A stretch of DNA of 64,000 nucleotides from Cruoricaptor ignavus (GTDB lineage Bacteria > Bacteroidota > Bacteroidia > Flavobacteriales > Weeksellaceae). The position numbers and the translations under genes were made by a program. The notes below the pieces were generated by a model. It searched no databases and was not told where the DNA came from. It saw nothing but the letters and a program-made list of their open reading frames with translations. This document shows, one piece after another, positions 1-8,254 of this stretch; the first letter of the stretch is position 1; the number at the start of each line of letters is the position of its first letter. The stretch covers positions 186,001 through 250,000 of the forward strand of contig NZ_FQYI01000001.1 in the NCBI RefSeq assembly GCF_900141665.1, in the 5' to 3' direction.

Positions 1-1256
1 ATTCTCAGGCCAAGACCGGAGCCGGGTTTCCTGCCGGAATTCCCGCCACGGCTGAATGCCTGAAATATTCTCTCCCCGTCTCCAGGGGGAATAAGCTCGC
101 CACTGTTGCTGATTTCTATGGTGATATTTTCCGATTGCGTGACGCTCACTTCCGCCTTTTTATCCTCAGAATAGAGGGCAGCATTCTTCAGCAGGTTATT
201 AAACACTATCATCAGGAGGGACTTTGCGCCCATTACCGAAAAATCGGCGTCATCATTTTGGGAAGAGAGGGAAAAATCCATCTCGAACTCGGGGAAGTTT
301 TTTTTAATTATTTCAAAAGAATCAAAAATCACCTCATCAATCCTGATCGGGCTGAGCTCAAGGTTCTGGCTTTCCTCGGTCTTTGCCAGCAGCAGCAGGG
401 ACTCGAGTGTGTCGGAGAGCTGAAAAACATCCTCGCGTACCGACTGCACATAGCTGCCCACCTGCGCCTCTAATGGCAGCTCGGAGAGATTTTCCAGCCG
501 GTAGGCTATCCTTGCCAGCGGCGTCTTCAGCTCGTGCGAGGCGCTGGAGGTAAATTCCTTCTGCGAAGAGTAGGCGCTGTCTATCCTTGCCAGCATCCTG
601 TTAAAAACTTCCGCGAGGGTATTCAGCTCATCCCCGCTGCCAGAAACGGGCAGTTTCTCATCCAGATTCTGGGCAGAGATTTGGGTAATTTTTTTCTGAA
701 AGATATCAAGCGGCAAAAGCATCCTATTCGTCACGAAATAGCTTAGCATCCATACGGAGGCAAGGCTGATGAGGTAGGAGAAAAGCAGGATGATCCTGAG
801 ATAGCGGAGCTTTTCCCTGCCCCAGCTGTCATCCGCCTTGGTGAGGATGGTAAGCGGCTGCCCGGCTACCACCTCCCTGCGCGCAAAAATCTCCCACTGC
901 CCCTCGCGGAAGAACTGCCTGTTTTTCCTGCGCACCTCTTCTAGTATCCGCCCATCCATCGCGGGCGCTGGGGCGTGCCGGTTGGCAAAAATAAGTTCGC
1001 CACTATCGTTATACACAAAGATTTCCTCGTTGAAGAGAGGGTCTTCCGTATCGATGGAAAGGATCTTCATCCCCGAATCCTCGATGGGAAGGGCCGAGAG
1101 GGCACGCATCGTGATTTCCGTACTCTGCTGCAGTCGAAGGTGGAATTCCTCCGTTCGGTAGTTGGAGAAAAGGAGATAAATTGCCAGCATCACCACGCTG
1201 AGCAGCACCGAAAAGGCGATGCTGAGCGCCAGGGATATCCGCTGCTTCAGATTCAT
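1..1256 (-). CDS. Sensor histidine kinase (3' end cut by window edge)
   Basis: Membrane sensor kinase of a two-component pair. Reading the minus strand from the ATG at 1256 gives about 418 residues without a stop, open at the window edge. An N-terminal membrane segment (about residues 7-30) and a second near residue 170 enclose a periplasmic sensing stretch. They are followed by a HAMP-like linker and the dimerisation box SASHELKTPL with phospho-accepting His241. The ATPase N box (NNLLKNA) and the G2 box (GSGLGL) are visible, so only the extreme C-terminus is missing. The ATG overlaps the stop of the response regulator gene as ATGA, so the two are co-transcribed and translationally coupled. 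The signal sensed cannot be told from sequence. Confidence 0.93.
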   Translation of the reverse strand, partial: MNLKQRISLALSIAFSVLLSVVMLAIYLLFSNYRTEEFHLRLQQSTEITMRALSALPIEDSGMKILSIDTEDPLFNEEIFVYNDSGELIFANRHAPAPAMDGRILEEVRRKNRQFFREGQWEIFARREVVAGQPLTILTKADDSWGREKLRYLRIILLFSYLISLASVWMLSYFVTNRMLLPLDIFQKKITQISAQNLDEKLPVSGSGDELNTLAEVFNRMLARIDSAYSSQKEFTSSASHELKTPLARIAYRLENLSELPLEAQVGSYVQSVREDVFQLSDTLESLLLLAKTEESQNLELSPIRIDEVIFDSFEIIKKNFPEFEMDFSLSSQNDDADFSVMGAKSLLMIVFNNLLKNAALYSEDKKAEVSVTQSENITIEISNSGELIPPGDGERIFQAFSRGGNSGRKPGSGLGLR

Positions 1257-1933
1257 TGCTTCCCCTGTATGTAGTAGCCGAAGCCGGGGCGGGTGTGTAT
1301 CAGCTTAGGCTCAAACTCTTTGTCGATTTTCTTCCGGAGGAAGTTGATGTACACCTCTATGGTATTGGTATTCGTATTAAAATTAATATCCCAAACCGCC
1401 TCGGAAATCTGCTGCTTGGAAAATATCTGCCCGGGGCTCTCCGCCAGCAGCACCAGCAGCTGGTACTCCTTTACAGTCAGGGGGATCTCCTGCCCGTCGC
1501 GCCACACCTTCTTCTGCACCTTATCTATGCTGAGATTCTCCACCCGGATGATTTCTGCCGCATCCTCTGCCCTCTGCTGCCTCCTGCCCAGCGCCTCTAT
1601 CCTCATTATCAGCTCCTCAAACGCGAAAGGCTTTACCAGATAATCATCCGCCTGCCTGCCGAAGGCCTCCTTCTTATCCGAAATATCCCCGAAGGCAGAG
1701 ATCATCAGGATCGGCGTATCAGCATCCGTTTCCCGGATTTTCGCACAGACCTCCAGCCCATTTACTTTCGGCACATTGATGTCCAGCAGATATAGGCCGA
1801 AGCTATCCCTGCGTATTTCCTTCAGAAATGCCTCGCCATCGTACACCTGCACTACCCCGTAGCCTCGGTTCTCAAGAAATTTACTTAATTCAGAGGAGAG
1901 CGTAGCATCATCCTCCAGCAAAAGGATTTTCAT
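1253..1933 (-). CDS. OmpR-family response regulator
   Basis: DNA-binding response regulator of 226 residues. The receiver domain (about 1-115) has the acidic pair D8/D9, the phospho-acceptor D51 in LYLLDINVP and the conserved lysine in DYLVKPF. A winged-helix Trans_Reg_C domain (about 130-223) ends in RPGFGYYIQGK, typical of OmpR/PhoB regulators. It is the first gene of a two-gene unit with the kinase downstream (4-base overlap). A strong terminator between this gene and the upstream tRNA operon makes read-through from the tRNAs unlikely. The sequence TAATTTCG about 25 bases upstream of the ATG resembles a -7 element with one mismatch. Target genes are unknown. Confidence 0.95.
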   Translation of the reverse strand: MKILLLEDDATLSSELSKFLENRGYGVVQVYDGEAFLKEIRRDSFGLYLLDINVPKVNGLEVCAKIRETDADTPILMISAFGDISDKKEAFGRQADDYLVKPFAFEELIMRIEALGRRQQRAEDAAEIIRVENLSIDKVQKKVWRDGQEIPLTVKEYQLLVLLAESPGQIFSKQQISEAVWDINFNTNTNTIEVYINFLRKKIDKEFEPKLIHTRPGFGYYIQGKQ

Positions 1934-1964
1934 TCTCGGCTTTTTGCGAAATTACGACATTCTG

Positions 1965-1996
1965 AAAAAAAAGCTCCCTCAGCAAGTGAAGGAACT
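1965..1996 (-). terminator. Rho-independent terminator of the tRNA operon
   Basis: On the minus strand a 10-base-pair stem (AGTTCCTTCA / TGAGGGAGCT, two G-T pairs) with loop CTTGC is followed directly by eight T. It lies 6 bases after the last tRNA and closes the tRNA operon before the response regulator. Confidence 0.85.
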
Positions 1997-2001
1997 CCCG
2001 G

Positions 2002-2073
2002 AGCCAACTATGGGATTTGAACCCACGACCTCTTCCTTACCAAGGAAACGCTCTACCCCTGAGCTAAGTCGGC
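2002..2073 (-). tRNA. tRNA-Thr (anticodon GGT)
   Basis: Cloverleaf of 72 bases on the minus strand: acceptor GCCGACT pairs with AGTTGGC, the D arm contains AGCTCAGGGGTAGAGC, the anticodon loop TTGGTAA gives anticodon GGT, and the T arm contains GTGGGTTCAAATCCCAT. CCA is not encoded. It is the last of four tRNAs in one operon. Confidence 0.96.
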
Positions 2074-2097
2074 AAAATCTTTAGCCGCAGTAATTTT

Positions 2098-2179
2098 TTT
2101 GGGCGCCTTTTCCGGCTATCCGCTGCTACTCCTCGCATCGCCGCTCCGCGGCTCTTCTGCGGGGTATCCGCTACTATCC
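2098..2179 (-). repeat. GC-rich dispersed repeat, copy 1
   Basis: Read on the minus strand it begins GGATAGTAGCGGATACCCCG, passes through a GCCGC...GCGGC foldback and GCGAGGAGTAG, and ends AGCGGATAGCC followed by a short tail GGCGCCCAAA. The same ordered blocks recur on the plus strand at 49798-49949. It lies between tRNA-Gly and tRNA-Thr(GGT), so it is transcribed as a spacer of the tRNA operon. No reading frame is supported. Confidence 0.75.
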
Positions 2180-2241
2180 GGGGCGCTATTACCGCAAACT
2201 TAAAAAAAAATCACAAACCAAAAAACCGGGTTGTGATTTTG

Positions 2242-2314
2242 AGCGGAAGACGGGGGTCGAACCCGCGACATTCAGCTTGGAAGGCTGACGCTCTACCAAC
2301 TGAGCTACTTCCGC
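2242..2314 (-). tRNA. tRNA-Gly (anticodon TCC)
   Basis: Cloverleaf of 73 bases on the minus strand: acceptor GCGGAAG pairs with CTTCCGC, the D arm holds AGCTCAGTTGGTAGAGC, the anticodon loop TTCCAAG gives TCC, and the T arm holds GCGGGTTCGACCCCCGT. Third gene of the tRNA operon. Confidence 0.96.
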
Positions 2315-2361
2315 GATTATATTGTGAGCAATATACCGTTGGTATGCACTGCTATAAAATG

Positions 2362-2442
2362 TGGGGAGAGCAGGATTCGAACCTACGAAGCCGAAGCAAC
2401 TGAGTTACAGTCAGTCCCATTTAGCCACTCTGGAATCTCCCC
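2362..2442 (-). tRNA. tRNA-Tyr (anticodon GTA)
   Basis: Class II tRNA of 81 bases on the minus strand: acceptor GGGGAGA pairs with TCTCCCC, the anticodon loop CTGTAAC gives GTA, and a long variable arm (TTGCTTCGGCTTCG region) is typical of bacterial tRNA-Tyr. The T arm holds GTAGGTTCGAATCCTGC. Second gene of the tRNA operon. Confidence 0.96.
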
Positions 2443-2454
2443 AATTTTATACCG

Positions 2455-2528
2455 AGCCTCCAGAGGGATTCGAACCCACGACCCCGAGATTACAAATCAC
2501 GTGCTCTGGCCAACTGAGCTATGGAGGC
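2455..2528 (-). tRNA. tRNA-Thr (anticodon TGT)
   Basis: Cloverleaf of 74 bases on the minus strand: acceptor GCCTCCA pairs with TGGAGGC, the D arm holds AGCTCAGTTGGCCAGAGC, the anticodon loop TTTGTAA gives TGT, and the T arm holds GTGGGTTCGAATCCCTC. First gene of the tRNA operon, about 35 bases downstream of the predicted promoter. Confidence 0.96.
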
Positions 2529-2564
2529 AAAAATTCTAAAGACCTTTGCTCTTTTTTGCGAGTG

Positions 2565-2597
2565 CAAATATACGCGAAGTTTTTGCAATCTCACAAA
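2565..2597 (-). promoter_or_regulatory. Promoter of the tRNA operon
   Basis: Minus-strand TATATTTG (2572-2565) matches the Bacteroidota -7 consensus TAnnTTTG, with TTTG (2597-2594) as the -33 element and a 21-base spacer. It points into the four tRNA genes. Confidence 0.75.
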
Positions 2598-2661
2598 TAT
2601 TTCACCTCTTTTTTTTCTTAAAAATAGTTTTTAGTTTCTTAATTCATTGATTTCAAAACAG

Positions 2662-3549
2662 TTATTCTCCCGAGCTGCTCTTCGCGCGGGGGTGCGCTCC
2701 GCTGAAAACAGCCTTCAGCTGCTCTATGTCCGAATGCGTATAATCCTGCGTGCTGGCTATGCTCGTATGCCCCATCAGCTGGCGGATTTTGGAGATTTCT
2801 GCGCCGCCGTGCAGCGTGTGGGTGGCAAAACTGTGGCGCAGGATGTGGGGGCTCTTCTTGGCTTTCTGAGTGACTGCTGCCATTTGCTTGGTAACAATTT
2901 GGTACACCGCCTTCTCGTTGAGTTTTTTCCCCTTGGTAGTTAAGAAAAGCCGTTCCTCGCCATCCACAGCAGGGCGGTCTTGTTCAATATACTGGTGGAT
3001 TTGCTCGGCAAGCGCCGAGGAAATGGGGATGTTTCGTTCCTTTTTACCTTTGCCCAGCACGCGTATTTCTGGTTTTTCAAAATCTACGGAGCCAAGCGTG
3101 AGGGTGCAGAGTTCCGTGCGGCGCATCCCTGTCTGGTACAGCATCTCTACCACGAGCCTATCGAGCGCCGGGAAATCTTCCACGGCAGACAGTTCCTCGA
3201 AATCCTCCATTTCTTCTGCGGAAAACGGCACTTGTTTTTCTCGGTAAAATTTCGGAGAAGAAATGCCTTCCATCGGTGAAGATTCTATTTCCCTGATTTT
3301 CAAGAGGAAAAGATAATATCCCCGCAGCGCGGAGAGCTTCCTGTTGATGCTGCGCTTGCTGATGCCCCGGGCGGAGAGGGCTGCCATAAAATTCCGTACC
3401 ATACGGCGGTCGGCCTCAGGCAGATTTTCGTGCCCCTCGCTCTTTAGAAGAAATTCCTGAAAATCCTGCAGGTCTCTTCGGTAGCTTAGCACCGTATGCC
3501 CGGAATATTGCTTTTCCGTACGCAGGTAATCTAGGAATTTCTCTATCAT
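2662..3549 (-). CDS. xerC: Tyrosine recombinase XerC-like
   Basis: Site-specific recombinase of 295 residues, of the kind that resolves chromosome dimers at dif with a XerD partner. The N-terminal SAM-like DNA-binding domain (about 1-90, EKFLDYLRTEKQYSGHT) precedes the catalytic domain, which contains the Arg in TGMRRTEL, the HILRHSFATH box, the second His of MGHTSI and the nucleophile Tyr in TQDYTH. I place the start at the ATG at 3549; the seven residues a longer frame would add fall inside the rpsU terminator. XerC versus XerD cannot be settled by eye. The order rpsU-xerC-tRNA-Thr is typical of flavobacteria, but the hibernation-factor gene (hpf/raiA) I would expect between xerC and the tRNAs is absent. 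Confidence 0.93.
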   Translation of the reverse strand: MIEKFLDYLRTEKQYSGHTVLSYRRDLQDFQEFLLKSEGHENLPEADRRMVRNFMAALSARGISKRSINRKLSALRGYYLFLLKIREIESSPMEGISSPKFYREKQVPFSAEEMEDFEELSAVEDFPALDRLVVEMLYQTGMRRTELCTLTLGSVDFEKPEIRVLGKGKKERNIPISSALAEQIHQYIEQDRPAVDGEERLFLTTKGKKLNEKAVYQIVTKQMAAVTQKAKKSPHILRHSFATHTLHGGAEISKIRQLMGHTSIASTQDYTHSDIEQLKAVFSGAHPRAKSSSGE

Positions 3550-3560
3550 TTTTAGGCAAT

Positions 3561-3600
3561 AAAAAATCACTTACCAAATTTATAAAAATCTGGAAAGTGA
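3561..3600 (-). terminator. Terminator of rpsU
   Basis: On the minus strand TCACTTTCC pairs with GGTAAGTGA (one T-T mismatch) around an AT-rich loop, followed by six T. It ends rpsU transcription just before xerC. Confidence 0.65.
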
Positions 3601-3626
3601 TAAATTTATATGGAAAATTAAGGGGC

Positions 3627-3824
3627 TTACGCCTGTTCTTCCAGGCTCTGCATACGCTGTTTGTGCGCTGCTCTCAGCCTTTGCTGGCGAAGCTCCACTG
3701 ACGGTTTGGTGTATTGCTGCTTTGCTCTCAGCTTGCGCACCACGCCTGTTTTATCAAATTTTCTTTTGTACTTTTTCAGTGCTCTGTCGATAGATTCACC
3801 GTCTTTTACAGGGATTATTAGCAT
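3627..3824 (-). CDS. rpsU: 30S ribosomal protein S21
   Basis: Small basic subunit protein of 65 residues, the usual size for S21 in Bacteroidota. It starts MLIIPVKDGESIDRALKKYK, followed by the conserved stretch KFDKTGVVRKLRAKQQYTKP and a very basic C-terminal tail. S21 contributes to translation initiation next to the anti-Shine-Dalgarno end of 16S rRNA. It has its own -7 element 22 bases upstream and its own terminator, so it is probably monocistronic. Neighbouring xerC on the same strand matches common flavobacterial gene order. Confidence 0.97.
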   Translation of the reverse strand: MLIIPVKDGESIDRALKKYKRKFDKTGVVRKLRAKQQYTKPSVELRQQRLRAAHKQRMQSLEEQA

Positions 3825-3846
3825 ATTTTACATCTCATTTGGGCTG

Positions 3847-3854
3847 CAAATATA
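3847..3854 (-). promoter_or_regulatory. -7 promoter element of rpsU
   Basis: Minus-strand TATATTTG, a perfect TAnnTTTG, lies 22 bases before the rpsU ATG. No clear TTG -33 element is seen at the expected distance. Confidence 0.6.
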
Positions 3855-3930
3855 GACATTTTTTTTAAGTTTTTAAAATTTGAGTATGCTCTATTATAAA
3901 ACCCTGAAATTAATTATTATCTTGCAGCCT

Positions 3931-6900
3931 ATGGATCGACCGAAGAATTATACCGCCATCACTGCTTCCGCGGGAAGCGGGAAGACCTACGCACTGGTTC
4001 AGAGAATCCTGATGATTTGCCTCTCCCAACCCAAAAACGAGCAGGCGATAGGGCGTATATTGGCACTCACCTTTACCAATAAGGCAGCCAACGAGATGAA
4101 GGAGCGCATCCTGGGCTGGCTGAAGGGTTTTACTAAAGACAATTATAAGGACAACCGGGACTTAATCAATATACAGGAGGCGCTGGCGGCGCGAGGCATA
4201 CGGGTGCCCATGGAGGAGCTCCACGCGCGCTCCAGGGCGCTACTGGACTACATCTTGCATCACTACTCCACCCTGAACATCGGCACTATCGATAAATTTA
4301 ACGCAAGGCTTGTGCGAAGTTTTTCGTACGAACTGGGGCTGCCCAGCCAGTTTAACATTGAAATAAATACCGAGCCATTCCTGGTGCAGGCGGTGGAACG
4401 GATGCTGGATGAGATCGGCATAGACGGGCAATTATCGAAAGCCTTCATGGATTTCGTGCATTACAATCTTGATAATGAGAAGCGCGTGAATCTGAACAAA
4501 GTTTTGTATGAAGGCGCCAAGGAGTTTGCTAGCGACATCCATTACGAAGATCTGAAAGGCAACGAGGGCTTCGACTGGGCGCGCTACGAGGCATCGAAAG
4601 AAAGGCTTCGGAAGGAAATTGCGGAGCACGAGGCATTGGCAATAGAAAACACGGAAAAAGCACTGCAACTAATGGCAAGCCGCAACCTGAGTGTATCTGA
4701 TTTTGCAAATGGAAAAGATGGCATTGGCGGATTTTTTGTAAAATTCAGGTCCAATGGCTATCCGCTGATGTACGAGACAAAACAAGAAGAAGAGAGCCGA
4801 ATTAACAAAATTCTCAAAGGTGCCTCCAGTACAAGTAAAAAGCGGGAGAGAGACATCGAAGAGGTATTGGATGAGCTTTTGGAAAGAAGGGAAGCTGTTA
4901 TTATCAACCATGTTTTATCCCTGAAAAAAAAGCACATCCTAAAGCAGCTGCTGCCACTGAAGGTGAATAAGGAGATCCAGGATCAGCTGAGGATGATAGA
5001 GGATGAGAATGATGTGCTGCTACTGTCAAGATTCAATGTGCTCATCGGGGAAAATCTGCGGAATGAGCCCTCGGCATTTATATACGAAAAAGTAGGCACA
5101 CAGTTCAGCCATTTTTTCATCGATGAATTTCAGGATACTTCGAAGATGCAGTGGCAAAACATGCTGCCGCTAAAGGACAATGCAGTCTCCGAAACTACCA
5201 ACAGCTTTACGCTCGTGGGCGACCCGAAACAGAGCATCTACAGGTGGCGCGGCGGCGACAGCAGCCTTATGCTGAACATCATCAACGGCAGGGAGGAATC
5301 GCCGGTGGAGGTGAGCGTGGAGACGCTGGCAGAGAACTACAGGAGCGCAAAGAACTTGGTGGATTTCAACAATGAACTTTATGAATTCCTTTCTACAAAA
5401 AACCTGCAGGCAGACCACTGCGAACTTTTTTCTCTAAAAGCAAGGCAGACACCGCGGAAAGACATCCCGGGCAGAGTGAGGGTCTTCACTACCCCATATT
5501 CCCAACCGAAGGCCCCGTACATTGAGGCGGTGACGGACCAGATGCACCGAAGCATCCAGGAATTGGTGGAGAGGGGTTTCAACCTGAAGGACATCACGAT
5601 CCTCTTCCGGAACAATGAGGATATCCGAAGTTTCTCCATCCTACTCGGTTCCAAAAAAATCGTGAGAAACGGTAATGAGGAATTCATTAAAACCATCTCC
5701 GACAAAGGCATCACGCTGAATCTCTCGCTCACGCTGCGCGCGCTGATGGACTTCCTGCGGTGGGAGTGCAGCCCGGAGAATAACCAGCACGCCGTGACTA
5801 TGCTCTACTGGCTGAATCGACTGGGAAGAATTGATATCAGCGACTTCACTGCGGAGATGCAGGAGATGCTCGCGCTGGGCTCCAGAAATGCTAAGCTGGG
5901 CTGGATGCAGGAAAGATTTGGTTTAAAACTGCATCGGGCGGGCAGCACCCCACTGAACCTTTACAACTATATTGAGGGCTATCTGCACGAGTTTTCCGTG
6001 GAAGAGAAGGAAACGGATTTCCTTTTGAGTTTCCTGGAAACGCTGTATGGATTCAGCCAGAATTCTGCTGCAACCCTGAAGGATTTTGTGGCCTACTGGG
6101 AGGAGGAAGCATCGAAGATCTCCGTACAGGCGAGCGAAAGCATAGAGGCAGTAAAAATGATGACCGTGCACAGCGCAAAGGGGCTGGAATTCCCGGTGGT
6201 TTTCCTGCCGGTGAGGCACGCCAATAAGGATTCGAAATTTAGTGAATGGCTGCCGATGGAGGGCTTTGAAGGACTGAAATCTGTAAATATTGAGCAGTTT
6301 AAGAAAGAGCTCGCCATTTATGACCGGGAGGTTGAAGAGTTTAATTCTGAAAACAATTATAAAAACCGAATCGACCGTTACTGCGTGCAGTATGTAGCGA
6401 CTACCCGCCCCGTGGAGCAGCTTTTCCTCTTCCTAGAAAAACCATCCAGCAAATCCGTACCGACGGAGATTTTAGAATTCGCGCAGCAGAAAAACCCGGA
6501 GGGCCTCGATGAGTTCGACATTTATCCGGAGGAAGGCGATTCCTACAGCAAGCTGACGGGGAAGGCAGAGGCCAGACCGGAAACGATGCGCATTACCCAG
6601 CTTTCCGCGAGGGGGGAGGCGCGCGGCAATATTAAAATCGCAACCCCGTCCAGAAAGTATCAAAACACGAGGGCGGAAGTTAGGAACGGCATCTTCACCC
6701 ACGAGATTTTATCGCAAATCAATTCAGCGGAGGATGTGGAGCGAATTTTAAGAAAGTACTTACTGAAAGGCGAAATCAGCACGGAGGAGAGGGATGAGAT
6801 AAGAGCGAGAATTTTAAAAATTATAAATGATGAGAATTTCGGCCAGTATTTCCGCAAAGGCCTGAAAATCATCAACGAAAGAGACATAATGATAAGCAGC

Positions 6901-7080
6901 GCCGATGGGGCGAAACTCTACCGCCCAGATAGGCTGATAGAGACCGGGGAAGGCATCTTCATCATCGATTTTAAAACTGGTGCGCCGAAAGACTCCCACA
7001 GGCTTCAGGTAGAAAATTATAGGAACATCCTGCTGCAGCTCGGCAAAAAAGTTGCCGGTACGGAGCTGATATACATTTAA
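3931..7080 (+). CDS. AddA/RecB-like UvrD-family helicase with C-terminal nuclease
   Basis: ATP-dependent helicase-nuclease of about 1049 residues for double-strand break processing. From the ATG at 3931 the protein begins MDRPKNYTAITASAGSGKTY, placing Walker A at residues 10-18. The superfamily 1 motifs follow in order: DEFQDTS (II), VGDPKQSIYRWRGGD (III), ENYRS (IV), TVHSAKGLEFPVVFLP (V) and YVATTRPVEQLFLF (VI). The last 170 residues carry a RecB-type PD-(D/E)xK nuclease, with RLIETGEGIFIIDFKTGAP as the catalytic D...DxK segment. The frame is open upstream to 3880, but residues before MDRPK do not resemble the family. The partner subunit gene (AddB-like) usually expected nearby is not in this window. 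Divergent from rpsU. Confidence 0.93.
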   Translation: MDRPKNYTAITASAGSGKTYALVQRILMICLSQPKNEQAIGRILALTFTNKAANEMKERILGWLKGFTKDNYKDNRDLINIQEALAARGIRVPMEELHARSRALLDYILHHYSTLNIGTIDKFNARLVRSFSYELGLPSQFNIEINTEPFLVQAVERMLDEIGIDGQLSKAFMDFVHYNLDNEKRVNLNKVLYEGAKEFASDIHYEDLKGNEGFDWARYEASKERLRKEIAEHEALAIENTEKALQLMASRNLSVSDFANGKDGIGGFFVKFRSNGYPLMYETKQEEESRINKILKGASSTSKKRERDIEEVLDELLERREAVIINHVLSLKKKHILKQLLPLKVNKEIQDQLRMIEDENDVLLLSRFNVLIGENLRNEPSAFIYEKVGTQFSHFFIDEFQDTSKMQWQNMLPLKDNAVSETTNSFTLVGDPKQSIYRWRGGDSSLMLNIINGREESPVEVSVETLAENYRSAKNLVDFNNELYEFLSTKNLQADHCELFSLKARQTPRKDIPGRVRVFTTPYSQPKAPYIEAVTDQMHRSIQELVERGFNLKDITILFRNNEDIRSFSILLGSKKIVRNGNEEFIKTISDKGITLNLSLTLRALMDFLRWECSPENNQHAVTMLYWLNRLGRIDISDFTAEMQEMLALGSRNAKLGWMQERFGLKLHRAGSTPLNLYNYIEGYLHEFSVEEKETDFLLSFLETLYGFSQNSAATLKDFVAYWEEEASKISVQASESIEAVKMMTVHSAKGLEFPVVFLPVRHANKDSKFSEWLPMEGFEGLKSVNIEQFKKELAIYDREVEEFNSENNYKNRIDRYCVQYVATTRPVEQLFLFLEKPSSKSVPTEILEFAQQKNPEGLDEFDIYPEEGDSYSKLTGKAEARPETMRITQLSARGEARGNIKIATPSRKYQNTRAEVRNGIFTHEILSQINSAEDVERILRKYLLKGEISTEERDEIRARILKIINDENFGQYFRKGLKIINERDIMISSADGAKLYRPDRLIETGEGIFIIDFKTGAPKDSHRLQVENYRNILLQLGKKVAGTELIYI

Positions 7081-7115
7081 AAAAGGCAGCTCCAGGAATA
7101 TCAGGACCTGCCTTT
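7081..7115 (-). terminator. Terminator between convergent genes
   Basis: Minus strand: AAAGGCAG pairs with CTGCCTTT, with an inner TCC/GGA extension, followed by further T, fitting a terminator for the glycosyltransferase gene. In the plus direction the same stem directly follows the helicase stop but has only a short T run. Confidence 0.6.
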
Positions 7116-7226
7116 CCAACCATTAAAAAATAAAACTATGAAACTACTTCTGCAGGAACTGCATGGGTATTCTTTGGATTAAAGATTTTCTGAAAAGTTA
7201 AATACGAAAAAGAAAATTTTTACAGT

Positions 7227-8228
7227 TTATTTCTCAAAGCCTTTTCCATCGCCATATTTCGCTACTAGATCAGCGATGATTTTTTCGGTTTCATCGGGAA
7301 AATCCACCGAAACCACCTTTCCGTTTTCCACCCAATCTTTCAGTTTTTTCCCGAATTCATCTTCCGACCAAACCACCGGAACACCCAGCTTATCAAGGCC
7401 TAAAGCGTTGCACTGCTGCTCATACTGATTTTTCATCGGCACCGCTAACACCTTCTTTTTCAGGAACAAAGCTTCGGCAGGCCCTTCGAAACCACCACCA
7501 GTCAGCAAGCCTGTAGAACTTGCCAAGGATTTTAAAAATTTCTCATTATCTAGCGCAAAAATCTTGGCGTTTTTACGGCTGTAATCTTCCTTGGAATGCT
7601 TCGAGAAAATATGCCATTTTGAATCCGGCATTTTTTCAGTATGGCTCAAAATAAACTCGTCCGAATAAGCCGGAAGATAAACGGTGTAATGCCCTTCTTC
7701 CGAAGTTTTCAAATTACGAATTTCGCTACGAATAACCGGTTTGTTTATAAAATCATCAAAACACTCAAAGTGAAAACCGATATAAGCATCAGACGGCGCA
7801 TAATAATCTAAAATCAGCTTGCCCCAATGAAATCCTTTGAGCTGCGGTGTTTTTGGCGATTTGTACGCACACTGATGACTTAAGCCCACATTCTTCTTTC
7901 CACGAAACTTGCACGCCCAGGAAGTTACAGGCTCAAAGTCATTGATTATCAGGTCGTAATCATTCACCGGAAGCCGTTTCAAATCATACAGAAAACGCAA
8001 AAACTGGAATTGCTTAATCGTGGCGAGAAAATCCACGCCGCCATTTTTCCCGAACTTGAAACCCAAACCGTGCAGCCGGTACTTCACCGGCTCTTCCAAC
8101 CCAATTTCCACGTGGGTTCCGCTCACCACCAAATCCACATCGCCGTGCTTCTTCAAGTGCGGAATAATTTCACGGGCCCTACTGATGTGGCCGTTCCCCG
8201 TTCCCTGAATTGCGTACAGTATTTTCAT
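7227..8228 (-). CDS. Glycosyltransferase of the MJ1255/VC2487 family
   Basis: Protein of 333 residues with the GT-B fold. The N-terminus MKILYAIQGTGNGHISRARE carries the GxGxGH nucleotide-sugar transferase signature. The C-terminal half has TGGGFEGPAEALFLKKKVLAVP, the donor-binding region of UDP-glycosyltransferases (GG..GPAEAL). The family is annotated only as conserved glycosyltransferase-like; donor and acceptor are unknown. It sits 26 bases downstream of malQ on the same strand, so the two are likely co-transcribed, hinting at glucan or sugar metabolism (inference). The gap before its ATG holds a short AT-rich tract in 7-base register. Confidence 0.85.
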   Translation of the reverse strand: MKILYAIQGTGNGHISRAREIIPHLKKHGDVDLVVSGTHVEIGLEEPVKYRLHGLGFKFGKNGGVDFLATIKQFQFLRFLYDLKRLPVNDYDLIINDFEPVTSWACKFRGKKNVGLSHQCAYKSPKTPQLKGFHWGKLILDYYAPSDAYIGFHFECFDDFINKPVIRSEIRNLKTSEEGHYTVYLPAYSDEFILSHTEKMPDSKWHIFSKHSKEDYSRKNAKIFALDNEKFLKSLASSTGLLTGGGFEGPAEALFLKKKVLAVPMKNQYEQQCNALGLDKLGVPVVWSEDEFGKKLKDWVENGKVVSVDFPDETEKIIADLVAKYGDGKGFEK

Positions 8229-8254
8229 CGATGTAATCTATTGACAATCAATAA

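Noticed and set aside
7138-7182. 14-codon frame MKLLLQELHGYSLD after the helicase-nuclease
   Set aside because: Too short, no ribosome-binding or conservation evidence; between a terminator and the convergent gene.
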